A DNA stretch of 64,000 bases, from positions 121,897 through 185,896 of the forward strand of contig JALHLU010000011.1 of NCBI GenBank assembly GCA_022844345.1, in the 5' to 3' direction. The notes under the pieces were generated by a model that did not search any database, had not been told where the DNA came from, and saw only the letters and a list, made by a program, of their open reading frames with translations. The translations under genes and the position numbers were made by a program. How positions within the stretch are numbered: the first letter of the stretch is position 1; every line of letters starts with the position of its first letter. Of the stretch, positions 1 to 8,963 are shown piece after piece. The DNA comes from Hyphomonadaceae bacterium. Lineage in GTDB: Bacteria > Pseudomonadota > Alphaproteobacteria > Caulobacterales > Hyphomonadaceae.

Positions 1-469
1 CGTAGAGTGCGCCGCCGCCGAGCAGGCAGGTGAGCGCGAGTTGAGCGGTGAAGAAGGGCAGCGGCAGGTTATCGTACAGATCTGGCCGGGCCTGCATCAT
101 GGCGGCGTAGAAGCCCGCCAGGCTTCCGACAATGAGGCCCGCGGCGCCGACGATGATGGCGATGGTTCGCGCGGTTTCGGAGAAATTGTGCCGGCGGCGG
201 GCGTTCGCGCCGAGATACCTGCGGTGAACTTCCTGGCGCTGGCTGAGAATGACCCAGGCGCCCAAGACGGCCGCAAGCATTGCAGCCAAGCCGCCAGCCC
301 ATCCCAGCGACGAGAGTCCGGAGGCATACACAACGACGATAGCCGGCGTTTCGCCCAGTCCGGGTTCGGACGGCTGGGCGAGCCCAAGCACGAGCGGAAG
401 GCCCGTCAGGAACAGGAGCAGGCTTGCTCCCGAAATTATGCGAAGGCGCCTTGGCCGACGAAACTGCAT
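1..469 (-). CDS. Partial polytopic membrane protein, cut by the window start
   Basis: Reading the minus strand from an ATG at 469 gives at least 156 residues without a stop, running off the left edge. The product starts with a basic stretch (MQFRRPRRLR) and shows about four hydrophobic helices near residues 10-30, 40-68, 97-118 and 137-156, with a charged loop (QRQEVHRRYLGANARRRH) between the second and third. It looks like an inner-membrane protein. I do not recognise the family. An in-frame ATG at 508 would add 13 residues. I prefer 469 because it places the basic residues directly before the first helix. It diverges from the antiporter gene at 641. Confidence 0.6.
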   Translation of the reverse strand, partial: MQFRRPRRLRIISGASLLLFLTGLPLVLGLAQPSEPGLGETPAIVVVYASGLSSLGWAGGLAAMLAAVLGAWVILSQRQEVHRRYLGANARRRHNFSETARTIAIIVGAAGLIVGSLAGFYAAMMQARPDLYDNLPLPFFTAQLALTCLLGGGALY

Positions 470-640
470 GCTGAGGGCCCCCGTGGGAACCAATGCGTCG
501 CATATCATCGTTAAGGAGCACTTCTCCCGGCCTGTGAGACTTCCTCAATTGTGGGCGTCCCCAACGAATTTCTTGCAATGTGATTCAGCGATCTGCCAAG
601 GTTCGATTCACGCCAAACTTCGGAAAGGACATATTGGTCA

Positions 641-2320
641 GTGTCTCATGACTCGCCACTGATCGCGCTTCTGGCCATCGGCTTTGGCCTGGCGTTCGTT
701 TTCGGCGCTGTTGCAACCCGTCTGAAGCTGTCGCCGCTCCTGGGATATCTGGTGGCGGGCGTGCTGATCGGCCCGTTTACGCCGGGCTTCACCGCTGACG
801 AGACGCTGGCGCAGGAAGTCGCCGATGTTGGCGTGATCCTGCTGATGTTCGGGGTCGGCCTGCACTTCTCGCCCCGCGATCTGATGTCTGTGCGGGCGGT
901 CGCCGTTCCGATGACGCTGCTGACCATAGCGGGCACGGTGGGCGCCGGCGTTGGGGTGGCCATGCTGTTGGGTTGGGGCATTGAGGCCGGAGTGGTGTTT
1001 GGCCTGTCACTGTCGGTCGCCTCGACGGTTGTGTCGCTGCGCAACCTGCAGGACCGGAGGATGATCCAGAGCGAGCGCGGCAAGCTGACGGTTGGATGGC
1101 TGGTCGTCGAGGACATCGCGATGGTTGTCGCGATGGTGCTGCTGCCGACGTGGGCGCAGATCCGCAGCCAGGTGGTCGATGGCGAGGCGATCACCGTGCT
1201 GCAGATGCAGGACATCGGGCTCGCCATCACACTGACGCTGGGCAAGATACTTGTCTTCGCCGTCATCATGCTGGTCGCAGGCAAGCGGGTCGTTCCGTGG
1301 GTGCTTCACCGTGTGGTCCATATGGGCTCGCGGGAGCTGTTCCGGCTGTGCGTGCTCGCGATTGCGCTGGGCGTTGCCTACGCCGCCTCGGCGCTGTTCG
1401 GGATTTCGGTTGCGCTGGGCGCGTTGTTCGCCGGCCTCATCATGGCCGAGAGCGAGTTGTCGCAACAGGCCGCCAACGAGACGCTGCCGTTGCGCGACGC
1501 CTTTGCCGTGCTGTTCTTTGTTGCGGTGGGGATGCTGTTCGATCCGAGCGTTTTCCTCGGGGATCCATGGCCGCTCATCGCGACGGTCGGCATCATCGTT
1601 ATCTTCAGGTCTATGCTGAGCCTGGGGCTGCTACGGCTCTTCGGGCAGACCCGTGAAGTTGCTGGAGCTGTCACCGCAGCGCGCGCGCAGGTAGGCGAGT
1701 TTTCCTTCATCCTGGCTGGCGTCGGGCTGCAGCTCGACCTCATTCCGGCGGAGGTTCGCAACGTCATACTCGGCGGGGCGATCATTTCGATTGTGCTCAA
1801 TCCGCTGGTGTTCGCGGTGCTTGAACGGAAGACACGCAGGGCGGAGCCGGTTGCGGCGCCGCAGCCGCCGATGCAGCCACCCATCGCTCCCAAGCGCGTG
1901 GTGATTGTCGGTTATGGCAGGGTCGGCTCGTTGATCGGGAAGTCGCTCGAGGCGGCGCAGGCGACCTACTCCGTCGTCGAGGATCGCGAGGATCTGGTGG
2001 AGACGCTGCAGGGGCAAGGCATTGCGGCGGTGCTTGGCAACGGAATCTCGCGTGAGGCCATGCTGGCCGCCGGCGCGGAGAAGGCCGACCTGATATTCGT
2101 GACGGTTCCCAACGGCTTCGAGGCCGGCGGGATCGTTGAGCTTGCCCGCGAGTTGAATCCGAACGTGAAGGTCTATGCGCGCGCGCACTCCGACGCGGAG
2201 GTCGAGCATCTTCGGGGCCTTGGCGCAGACCTGATCGTCTCAGGCGAGCGGGAGATCGCGGACGCCATGATCGAGCGGGCGGCTGCGATCATCCCAAGAC
2301 GCCTGCCGCAACCTGCCTAG
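641..2320 (+). CDS. CPA2-family K+/H+ antiporter with C-terminal NAD-binding TrkA-N domain (KefB/YbaL-like)
   Basis: The 559-residue product has about 12 membrane segments over residues 1-390, including the GYLVAGVLIGPFTPG segment of CPA2 exchangers and the FGLSLSVASTVV helix. A soluble TrkA-N domain follows (Rossmann motif VVIVGYGRVGSLIG around residue 420). The family exchanges monovalent cations for protons across the inner membrane and is gated by nucleotide binding to the C-terminal domain. The start is GTG at 641, preceded by a ggaaagga-type ribosome site. No separate KefF/KefG-like regulator is adjacent, so a YbaL-type stand-alone exchanger is more likely than a glutathione-gated Kef system. 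Substrate specificity cannot be read from the sequence. Confidence 0.9.
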   Translation: MSHDSPLIALLAIGFGLAFVFGAVATRLKLSPLLGYLVAGVLIGPFTPGFTADETLAQEVADVGVILLMFGVGLHFSPRDLMSVRAVAVPMTLLTIAGTVGAGVGVAMLLGWGIEAGVVFGLSLSVASTVVSLRNLQDRRMIQSERGKLTVGWLVVEDIAMVVAMVLLPTWAQIRSQVVDGEAITVLQMQDIGLAITLTLGKILVFAVIMLVAGKRVVPWVLHRVVHMGSRELFRLCVLAIALGVAYAASALFGISVALGALFAGLIMAESELSQQAANETLPLRDAFAVLFFVAVGMLFDPSVFLGDPWPLIATVGIIVIFRSMLSLGLLRLFGQTREVAGAVTAARAQVGEFSFILAGVGLQLDLIPAEVRNVILGGAIISIVLNPLVFAVLERKTRRAEPVAAPQPPMQPPIAPKRVVIVGYGRVGSLIGKSLEAAQATYSVVEDREDLVETLQGQGIAAVLGNGISREAMLAAGAEKADLIFVTVPNGFEAGGIVELARELNPNVKVYARAHSDAEVEHLRGLGADLIVSGEREIADAMIERAAAIIPRRLPQPA

Positions 2321-2430
2321 AGCAGCGCGGCGAGGACGCCGGACAAGCGATCACTCAGCCAAGACCGCATACCCGACAGGCCACCGGAAGGTTGCCTGTT
2401 TGCATCTGCTTTTCAGACAAGGAGCAAGCC

Positions 2431-2847
2431 ATGACGGGCCAGCAAGGCCGCAACGTGCTGATCAGCATCGGCGATGGCGGCGAGCCGGAGACGTACCTGC
2501 TGGTCGCGGGCATTCGCGCGCGGACGATCAGTCTGACCGCAGGGCTTGTGGAGGCGACGACGGCGGCAAGTCCGGGAGCGTGGCGGGAGCTGATCGCAGA
2601 GGCTGCCACGAAGCGCGCCGAAGTGGCGGGCCGCGGGGTATTCCTCGATGCGGCATCGGATGCGCGAATGCGGGCGGCTTACTTCGACGGCGAGGCGCCG
2701 AAATTGCGGCTCTCGATCCCCGACTTCGGAACCATGACGGGCCGCTTCCAGATTTCGGAGCTGGCCTATGGCGGCGATCAGGACGACCAGGCGACGATTG
2801 CGATCCGCCTCGTCTCCACCGGCGCCGTGACGTTTGAATCACTCTGA
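2431..2847 (+). CDS. GTA/phage major tail protein, TP901-1 family (gp9-like)
   Basis: A 138-residue protein starting at ATG 2431 behind aaggag (2419-2424). The longer reading from 2392 has no ribosome site. It matches the TP901-1 type major tail tube protein of alphaproteobacterial GTAs: an N-terminal GRNVLISIGDG segment, a WRELI motif, a central helix AYFDGEAPKLRLSIPDFG, and an end rich in beta strands. In RcGTA the equivalent gp9 forms the tail tube. It is the first gene of the tail block here. The gene just upstream is the unrelated antiporter, so the head genes gp1-gp8 do not precede it. Confidence 0.85.
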   Translation: MTGQQGRNVLISIGDGGEPETYLLVAGIRARTISLTAGLVEATTAASPGAWRELIAEAATKRAEVAGRGVFLDAASDARMRAAYFDGEAPKLRLSIPDFGTMTGRFQISELAYGGDQDDQATIAIRLVSTGAVTFESL

Positions 2848-2861
2848 TCGGAGGATGCCGC

Positions 2862-3158
2862 ATGGCGGACGAACATGACAACACGGCCGCGCGTGCGGCC
2901 GAGGCGATGGAGCAGGCATTGCTGAAGGCGACGCAATCCGTCGAGCGCGAGCTTGCGCGTATCCTGCGCGGCGGCGAGGAGGATCTCGACCGGATCGCGC
3001 AGCGCTTCTTTGAGCGCTTCGCCGAACTTGCGCTGGATAGCGTGCTGGAAGGGGCGTTTGGCGCACCTGCGGGTGCAGGTGATGCAGAGCGCAAGTCGAT
3101 GAACCAGGCTGCGGCGGCGATAGCGCGCGCTGCCAGGAGAGGAGCGCGGTTCCTGTGA
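2862..3158 (+). CDS. Very short GTA tape-measure-like protein (gp11 position)
   Basis: A 98-residue, almost entirely helical protein with ATG at 2862 after cggagg. It lies between gp9 and gp12, the place held by gp10 (tail assembly chaperone) and gp11 (tape measure) in RcGTA. Its last part (KSMNQAAAAIARAARRGARFL pattern, given here in summary) resembles the C-terminal end of GTA tape measures, where a Q-rich segment leads into IARxxRxxR. The rest is charged amphipathic helix with the core FFERFAELALDSVLEGAFG. No gp10-like ORF is visible. Tape-measure length sets tail length, so a 98-residue protein would imply a very short tail or a degraded or repurposed block. It overlaps the next start by 4 bp. 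Assignment as gp11 is inference from position plus the C-terminal pattern. Confidence 0.6.
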   Translation: MADEHDNTAARAAEAMEQALLKATQSVERELARILRGGEEDLDRIAQRFFERFAELALDSVLEGAFGAPAGAGDAERKSMNQAAAAIARAARRGARFL

Positions 3159-3781
3159 CGGGCTTTCATGAAATCCGCTTGCCCCTGGCGGCGTCGATGG
3201 GGGCCGTGGGCGGCCCGGAGCGATTGACGGAGATTGTTCGCCTCGCGTCTGGTGCAGAGAGCCGCAATGCCCGCTGGAGCGGATCGCGGCGGCGGTGGGA
3301 TGTGGGCGGGACGGTGATGCGCCTTGATGTGGCGCATGAACTTGTCGCGTTCTTCGAAGCGCGTGGCGGGAGGCTCAACGGCTTCAGGTTTCGCGATCCG
3401 GTGGACTGGAAGAGCTGCGCGCCGGGCACGGCGGTTGCGGCGACGGACCAGCTGATCGGGACGGGCGACGGCGAGGCGACGGAGTTCCAGCTGGTGAAGC
3501 GCTATGAGAGCGGCGAAGGCGCGTTCACGCGTATCATCCGGAAGCCGGTGGCGGATTCCGTGCTGATCGCCCTGGATGGCGTGGCTGTGACGGACTTTTC
3601 GGTCGATGTGTCGACCGGGGTCGTGGCGCTGGAGGATGCGCCGGCGGAAGGCGTTGCGGTTTCAGCCGGGTTTGCGTTCGACACGCCAGTGCGGTTCGAC
3701 ACGGACCGGCTGGACATGGCGCTGGTCGGGCATGGCGCGGCGCGCATCGTTCGAGCGCCGCTGGTCGAGATCGCGGGATAG
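3155..3781 (+). CDS. GTA distal tail protein, DUF2460/TIGR02217 family (gp12-like)
   Basis: A 208-residue protein starting with GTG at 3155, overlapping the upstream stop by 4 bp (gtga). It has the family hallmarks: FHEIRLPLAAS near the start, a segment with RRRWDVGG, and FFEARGGRLNGFRFRDPVDWKS around residues 65-88, followed by an FQLVKRY strand. In RcGTA gp12 forms the distal tail ring that connects the tube to the baseplate hub. Length is normal for the family, and no frame damage is seen. Confidence 0.9.
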   Translation: MTGFHEIRLPLAASMGAVGGPERLTEIVRLASGAESRNARWSGSRRRWDVGGTVMRLDVAHELVAFFEARGGRLNGFRFRDPVDWKSCAPGTAVAATDQLIGTGDGEATEFQLVKRYESGEGAFTRIIRKPVADSVLIALDGVAVTDFSVDVSTGVVALEDAPAEGVAVSAGFAFDTPVRFDTDRLDMALVGHGAARIVRAPLVEIAG

Positions 3782-3784
3782 GCG

Positions 3785-4660
3785 ATGAAACAGATCTCGG
3801 AAGAGTTGGGGGCCCGCCTCGCGGCGGGGACGACGAGCCTTTGCCATTGCTGGCGCTTCACACGCCGCGATGGCGTGATTTTCGGCGCGACGGATCATGA
3901 TGCGCAGCTGGCGTTCGATGGCGTTGCGTATTCGCCGGCGGCGGGGCTTGAGCTTGTGTCGCTTGAGACGAGTTCTGGTCTGGCGCCGGGGCGGGCTGCG
4001 GGCGAAGGCGCGCTGTCGCTGGACTTCATTTCGGAGAGCGATCTCGATGCGGGGTTGTGGGATGGCGCGCGCGTTGATGTCTGGCGCGTTGATTGGCGCG
4101 CTGTCGATTACCGGGTCATGGCCTGGTCGGGGTCGCTGTCCGAGATTGGCCGGTCGGGCGCGGGCTATTCGGCAGAGCTGGTGAGCCTCAAGGCGGGGCT
4201 CGAGCGAAAGATCGGACGCGTGTATGCGCGGCGATGCGATGCTGATGTCGGCGACGCGCGTTGCGGCGTTGATCTGGGCGTCCCGGCGTATCGCGCTGTG
4301 GGCACGGTGGATCATGCAACGGGCGGCCTTGGCTTCCGGAGCGATGCGCTGGGTGCGTTCGCATCGGGCTGGTTCACGGGCGGGCGGCTGGTGTGGACGT
4401 CCGGCGTTAACGCTGGGCTGGAGAGCCGGATCGTTCGGCATGCGAGCGATTCGATCGGGATGACCGGCGTGCTTCGTGTGGCCATAGCCGAGGGCGACGC
4501 GTTCGTGGTCACGGCGGGATGCGACAAGGCCTTCGAGACCTGTCGCGCCAAGTTCTCCAACGCAGTGAGATTTCGCGGCTTTCCGCACATGCCTGGTCCC
4601 GAGGCTGTGCTTGTGGGGCCGGAACCGGGCGCGGTCCATGACGGCGGGAGGCGCACATGA
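3785..4660 (+). CDS. GTA baseplate hub protein, DUF2163/phage_BR0599 family (gp13-like)
   Basis: A 291-residue protein with ATG at 3785. The N-terminal half carries the WRFTRRDGVIFGATDHDA motif typical of TIGR02218 proteins. The C-terminal half has the cysteine pattern YARRCDADVGDARCGVD and later GCDKAFETCRAKFSN, which in RcGTA gp13 belongs to an iron-sulfur-binding hub domain. The cysteines near residues 147, 156, 240 and 246 are all kept, so the metal site looks intact. It overlaps gp14 by 4 bp, as in canonical GTA clusters. Confidence 0.9.
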   Translation: MKQISEELGARLAAGTTSLCHCWRFTRRDGVIFGATDHDAQLAFDGVAYSPAAGLELVSLETSSGLAPGRAAGEGALSLDFISESDLDAGLWDGARVDVWRVDWRAVDYRVMAWSGSLSEIGRSGAGYSAELVSLKAGLERKIGRVYARRCDADVGDARCGVDLGVPAYRAVGTVDHATGGLGFRSDALGAFASGWFTGGRLVWTSGVNAGLESRIVRHASDSIGMTGVLRVAIAEGDAFVVTAGCDKAFETCRAKFSNAVRFRGFPHMPGPEAVLVGPEPGAVHDGGRRT

Positions 4661-5094
4661 GTGCGCTGACCCGCGAGAGGATCGTCACCGAAGCCCGGCG
4701 CTGGCTCGGTACGCCGTACCGGCATCAGGCGAGCGTCATGGGCGCTGGCGCCGATTGTCTCGGGCTGGTGCGCGGCGTCTGGCGCGAGGTGATTGGGCCG
4801 GAGCCCGAGCGGGCGCCGGGATACACGCCGGACTGGGCCGAGATGCTGGGTCAGGAGACGCTGCTGGACGCTGCGCGCCGGCACATGCGCGAGGTGGCGA
4901 TCGGCGAGGCGATGGACGGTGATGTCGTGCTGTTCCGCATGGCGCTTGGCGCACCGGCAAGGCACGCGGCGATCATCTCGGGCGAAGACCGGATCATCCA
5001 CGCCTACTGGGGACGTTCGGTATGCGAGACGCGGCTGGTGCCGTGGTGGCGCAGACGTATGGCGGCGGCGTTTCAGTTTCCGGGCGTGCGCTGA
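4657..5094 (+). CDS. GTA NlpC/P60 cell-wall peptidase (gp14-like)
   Basis: A 145-residue protein with ATG at 4657 inside the end of the gp13 gene. It has the NlpC/P60 layout: LGTPYRH, then GADCLGLVRG with the catalytic cysteine C34, and the histidine in ARHAAII (H103), followed by RIIHAYWG (H115). In RcGTA gp14 is a baseplate-associated peptidoglycan hydrolase that helps the particle cross the recipient wall. The catalytic Cys/His pair is present, so the enzyme should be active, which argues against simple decay of the tail block. Confidence 0.9.
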   Translation: MSALTRERIVTEARRWLGTPYRHQASVMGAGADCLGLVRGVWREVIGPEPERAPGYTPDWAEMLGQETLLDAARRHMREVAIGEAMDGDVVLFRMALGAPARHAAIISGEDRIIHAYWGRSVCETRLVPWWRRRMAAAFQFPGVR

Positions 5095-5136
5095 TCGCTT
5101 CGCTTCCCGAACACATGCAAGACATTGGAGACCGTG

Positions 5137-8100
5137 ATGGCTGAACTTCTGCTCGGCAGGCTTGGCGCCGCCGCTGGCGCAGCGCTGCTTCCCGGCGGCC
5201 TTGCCTTTCTGGGCGAGACAGCGGGGCGTCTGGCCGGGCTGGCAATCGACATGCAGTTCCTGTCGCCTGTCACGCAGGGGCCGCGGCTCAAGGCGTTTCA
5301 TCTTGTCGAGGGACGCGAGGGCGCTGGCATTCCGGTTGTGTTTGGCCGTTGTCGCGTGGGCGCGCAGCTGATCTGGGCGGCGCGCTTCAAGGAGCGCCGC
5401 GATATCGACGGCGGCAAGGGCGGGCCGCGCGTGGCGACGTATTCCTATTCGCTGAGCTTTGCAGTTGGGTTGTGCGAGGGAGAGATCTCGCGCGTCAGCC
5501 GCTGCTGGGCCAATGGCGAGCCGTTCGATCTTTCGCAGGTGACCTGGCGGCTTTATCGCGGGACGGAAGGACAGGCGCCTGATCCTCTGATCGAGGCGAT
5601 TGAAGGCGCGGATGCTGCGCCGGCCTATGCGGGACTTGCCTATATCGTCTTCGAGGACATGCCGGTCGATCAGTTCGGCGCGCGAATGCCGCAGCTGTCC
5701 TTTGAAGTCGTGCGGCCGGCTGCGAGCGATGGCGAGCGGCTGGAGAGCGTGGCGCGCGCGGTCAGCATGATTCCGGGCTCGGGCGAGTTTGCGCTGTCGA
5801 CGGGGATCGTGCGGCGGAAGATCGGGCCGGGACAGGAGGCGGCGGAGAACCTGCACGGCGCCGAACTGAAGAGCGATTTCGAGGCGTCGCTGGATCAGCT
5901 GGAGGCGGAACTGCCAAATGTGTCGCGCATCAATCTTGTAATCGCGTGGTTTGGCGATGATCTGCGCTGTGGCGAATGCCAGATTCGGCCCGGCGTGGAG
6001 ATTGCGGCCAAGACGACGACGCCGCAGGCGTGGAGCGTGGCGGGCGTCGCGCGTGGCGGCGCCTATGTCGTTTCCGCCGTTGAAGGCCGCCCCAGCTATG
6101 GCGGCACGCCATCGGATGACAGCGTGCGAGAGGCCGTCGCGATGCTGAAGGCGCGCGGTCACCATGTTACGCTTTATCCCTTCCTGCTGATGGATATCCC
6201 GGCCGGCAGTGAACTTCCGGCGACGGATGGCGTGGGCGCGCAGCCGGCGTATCCGTGGCGAGGGCGCATAACGGCGGTGGCGGGTGATGAGGCCGCGCAG
6301 GTTGATGCGTTCTTCGATGAGTATGCCGCGTTCGTCCTGCACTATGCTGCTCTGGCCGATGAGACGGGCGCGGATGGCTTGTTGCTCGGCTCCGAGTTGC
6401 CGGGGCTTACGCGGTTGAAGGTGAGCGGTGGATATCCGGCTGTGAGCGCGCTGGCAGCGCTGGCGGCGGACGCGCGCGCGATTGTGGGTCCGGAATGCGA
6501 GATCAGTTATGCGGCCGACTGGACGGAGTATTGCGCACATGTCGAAGGCGATGATGTGTCCTTCCCGCTCGACGATCTCTGGGCGCACGAGGCGATCAGC
6601 TATATTGGCGTCGACTGGTATCCACCGATGGCGGACTGGCGTGATGGCGAGAGTCATGCCGACGCATCGTGGGGCGATGGCCGCGTGAAGGCTTATCTGG
6701 CGAGCAATATCGCCGGGGGCGAGGCCTACGACTGGTATTATGCGGACGAGGCGGGCCGGATTGACCAGGAGCGGCTGGCGATAACCGATGGCGCCTATGG
6801 CGAGCCCTGGGTGTTTCGCCAGAAGGACATCGCCAATTGGTGGAGCAATGCGCATCACCCACGCGTTGCGGGAGTGAGGCAGGCGACGCCGACCGGGTGG
6901 GGGCCGGGCATGAAGCCGGTGCGCTTTGTCGAGATGGGCGTGCCGGCGGTGGACAAGGGCGCGAACCAGCCGAACGTGTTCTACGATCCCAAGAGTTCGG
7001 AGAGCGCCTTGCCGCATGTCTCGAATGGACAGCGCGATGACGTTGTGCAGCGGCGGGCGATCGAGGCGTTTCACGCCTTCTGGAGTGATCCTTCGAACAA
7101 CCCTGTGTCTTCCGTCTATGACGGGCACGGCGGGCGCATGCTTCCGGCGGACGGCATTGCGCTGTGGGCGTGGGATGCGCGGCCATTCCCGGCCTTCCCG
7201 CTGCGCGAAGATGTCTGGAGCGATGCGGCCAATTGGCGGTTGGGGCACTGGCTGAATGGACGCACGGGCCTGGCTTTGTTGTCGGATGTGGTCGCCGACA
7301 TCACGGAGCGCGCAGGCGCCGAAGCTGATACGACTGGCCTGTCTGACATCGTGACGGGCTATACATTCGACGGACCCGCAAGCGCGCGATCCGTGCTGGA
7401 GCCGTTGGCGCGGGCTTATGGCATCGATTGTACCGAGCGCGATGGCGTCCTGGTTTTTCGCATACGCGGCGACCAGCCAGTGGCGTTGGACGCTGGCAGG
7501 CTGGTGCTGCAGGACAATCCGGCAACGGAGATCACGCGGACGGGGTTGGAAGCCAGCACGCCGGGCGTGCGTGTGGCCTATGTCGCCTCCGAAGCGGATC
7601 ACATGCCGGGTCTTGCCTCGGCGGAGATCGCAGCGACAGACGAGATCGTCGATGTCGAGCTTCCGATTGCGATGGATGAAGATCAGGCGCGGCAGTGCGC
7701 GCGTGATCTGACCGAAGGACTGCGCTTGTCGCGGACAGGCTTGCAGTTCGCGATGGCGGCTGATGGGCTGGTGATCGAACCGGGCGACACGATTGGCCTC
7801 GATGGTGTTGCATGGCGCATCACCGAGCGATCGGATGCGGCCACCATCACATTTCGCGCGGTTCGTGCCGGAGCGGTTTCTGCGGCCGTGTCGATCCCGG
7901 CTTTGCCAACGCCGCCGCGCACGCTGACGCCGCCCAGCGAGCCGGACGTGGTGATTGTCGATCCGCCCGCTCTGCCCGGTCAGGAAGATGACCTGCGGCC
8001 GATTGGATTTGCATTTGCTTCACCATGGCCGGGTCGCGTCGTGTTCGAGGCGGGGCCAGCCGCAGACCAGTTGCGTGTCCGCGGAGAGATCACGCGCGCC

Positions 8101-8859
8101 TGCACCATGGGGCGGCTTGCCGGCGCCATGTATCCGCATGTGTCGGGCCGTTGGCAGGAAGCGTCAATCTGGGTCGATGTCGTGGGCGGCGAATTGGCCT
8201 CGCGAACGGAGGCAGCCGTTCTCAACGGCGCCAATACGGCATTGGTGGAGACTGATGAGGGCTGGGAGGTGATCCAGTTTGTCAGCGCCGAGTTGGTGGG
8301 GCCGGGGCAGTATCGCGTCGACACGCTCTTGCGCGGCCAACAGGGCAGCGAGTTGGCCATGGCTGCTGGCGCACCGGAGGGCGCGCGTGTTTTGTTTCTC
8401 ACCGGGGCGGAGTCACGTCTCGAAGTCGCGACATGGGAGCGTGGGCTTGATCTGCTCTGGCGGGCTGGCGCGCCCACGGGACCCGCGGCCGTGCTGTGGA
8501 CGGGCACGCAGGCATTCGGAGCCCTTGCCAAGGCGGAATGGTCTCCCGCGCATTTGCGGGCCGGGTGGTCTGGCGGTGACATCGCAATGACATGGGTGCG
8601 CCGGGCGAGAACGGCCGGCGACCCCTGGCTTGCCGGCGAGCCGCCGGTGACGGCGCCGGAGCGTTACGCCGTGCGGATTCTAGGGCCGGGCGGAGTACGC
8701 GAGTGGGGGGTCGAGGCACCGTCCGCGATCTATCCCGAGGCGGAGCGGCTTGTGGATTTCCCCTCTGGAGGGGATGCGCTGGTCGAGGTCGCCCAAATCG
8801 GCCCAGATGGCCAGCCCGGGGCGTGGGCAGCGCTCGAGTTGGCGATTCCTGCGCCATAG
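5137..8859 (+). CDS. GTA host-specificity/baseplate megatron protein with TIM-barrel-like domain (gp15-like)
   Basis: A 1240-residue protein. ATG 5137 is chosen because ggag lies at 5127-5130; an in-frame TTG at 5125 would overlap that site. The N-terminus is a short hydrophobic helix (GAAAGAALLPGGLAFLG). A GTA TIM-barrel-like domain follows (WFGDDLRCGECQIRPGVE and PAYPWRGRI segments near residues 270-390, and NWWSNAHHPR further on), then a phage tail-3 type region with IGLDGVAWRITERSD and a C-terminal receptor-binding part. In RcGTA gp15 forms the central spike and fibre base. Full length for the family with an uninterrupted frame. A 1096-residue antisense ORF lies over it and is a composition artefact. 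Confidence 0.92.
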   Translation: MAELLLGRLGAAAGAALLPGGLAFLGETAGRLAGLAIDMQFLSPVTQGPRLKAFHLVEGREGAGIPVVFGRCRVGAQLIWAARFKERRDIDGGKGGPRVATYSYSLSFAVGLCEGEISRVSRCWANGEPFDLSQVTWRLYRGTEGQAPDPLIEAIEGADAAPAYAGLAYIVFEDMPVDQFGARMPQLSFEVVRPAASDGERLESVARAVSMIPGSGEFALSTGIVRRKIGPGQEAAENLHGAELKSDFEASLDQLEAELPNVSRINLVIAWFGDDLRCGECQIRPGVEIAAKTTTPQAWSVAGVARGGAYVVSAVEGRPSYGGTPSDDSVREAVAMLKARGHHVTLYPFLLMDIPAGSELPATDGVGAQPAYPWRGRITAVAGDEAAQVDAFFDEYAAFVLHYAALADETGADGLLLGSELPGLTRLKVSGGYPAVSALAALAADARAIVGPECEISYAADWTEYCAHVEGDDVSFPLDDLWAHEAISYIGVDWYPPMADWRDGESHADASWGDGRVKAYLASNIAGGEAYDWYYADEAGRIDQERLAITDGAYGEPWVFRQKDIANWWSNAHHPRVAGVRQATPTGWGPGMKPVRFVEMGVPAVDKGANQPNVFYDPKSSESALPHVSNGQRDDVVQRRAIEAFHAFWSDPSNNPVSSVYDGHGGRMLPADGIALWAWDARPFPAFPLREDVWSDAANWRLGHWLNGRTGLALLSDVVADITERAGAEADTTGLSDIVTGYTFDGPASARSVLEPLARAYGIDCTERDGVLVFRIRGDQPVALDAGRLVLQDNPATEITRTGLEASTPGVRVAYVASEADHMPGLASAEIAATDEIVDVELPIAMDEDQARQCARDLTEGLRLSRTGLQFAMAADGLVIEPGDTIGLDGVAWRITERSDAATITFRAVRAGAVSAAVSIPALPTPPRTLTPPSEPDVVIVDPPALPGQEDDLRPIGFAFASPWPGRVVFEAGPAADQLRVRGEITRACTMGRLAGAMYPHVSGRWQEASIWVDVVGGELASRTEAAVLNGANTALVETDEGWEVIQFVSAELVGPGQYRVDTLLRGQQGSELAMAAGAPEGARVLFLTGAESRLEVATWERGLDLLWRAGAPTGPAAVLWTGTQAFGALAKAEWSPAHLRAGWSGGDIAMTWVRRARTAGDPWLAGEPPVTAPERYAVRILGPGGVREWGVEAPSAIYPEAERLVDFPSGGDALVEVAQIGPDGQPGAWAALELAIPAP

Positions 8860-8963
8860 GCGGCAAAAGGAGGGGGTATGCCCCAAAATACCCATCTTCC
8901 GGCTTGTCTTGCATTGTGGAGCGGCTCCACGATAGAGCGCGGGCTCAGAGCAAGGATCGGCAG

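Noticed and set aside
4312..7602. Minus-strand open frame of 1096 codons opposite gp13-gp15
   Set aside because: High GC leaves long open antisense frames. The translation is Arg/His/Ala-rich without domains, and the plus-strand genes are certain.
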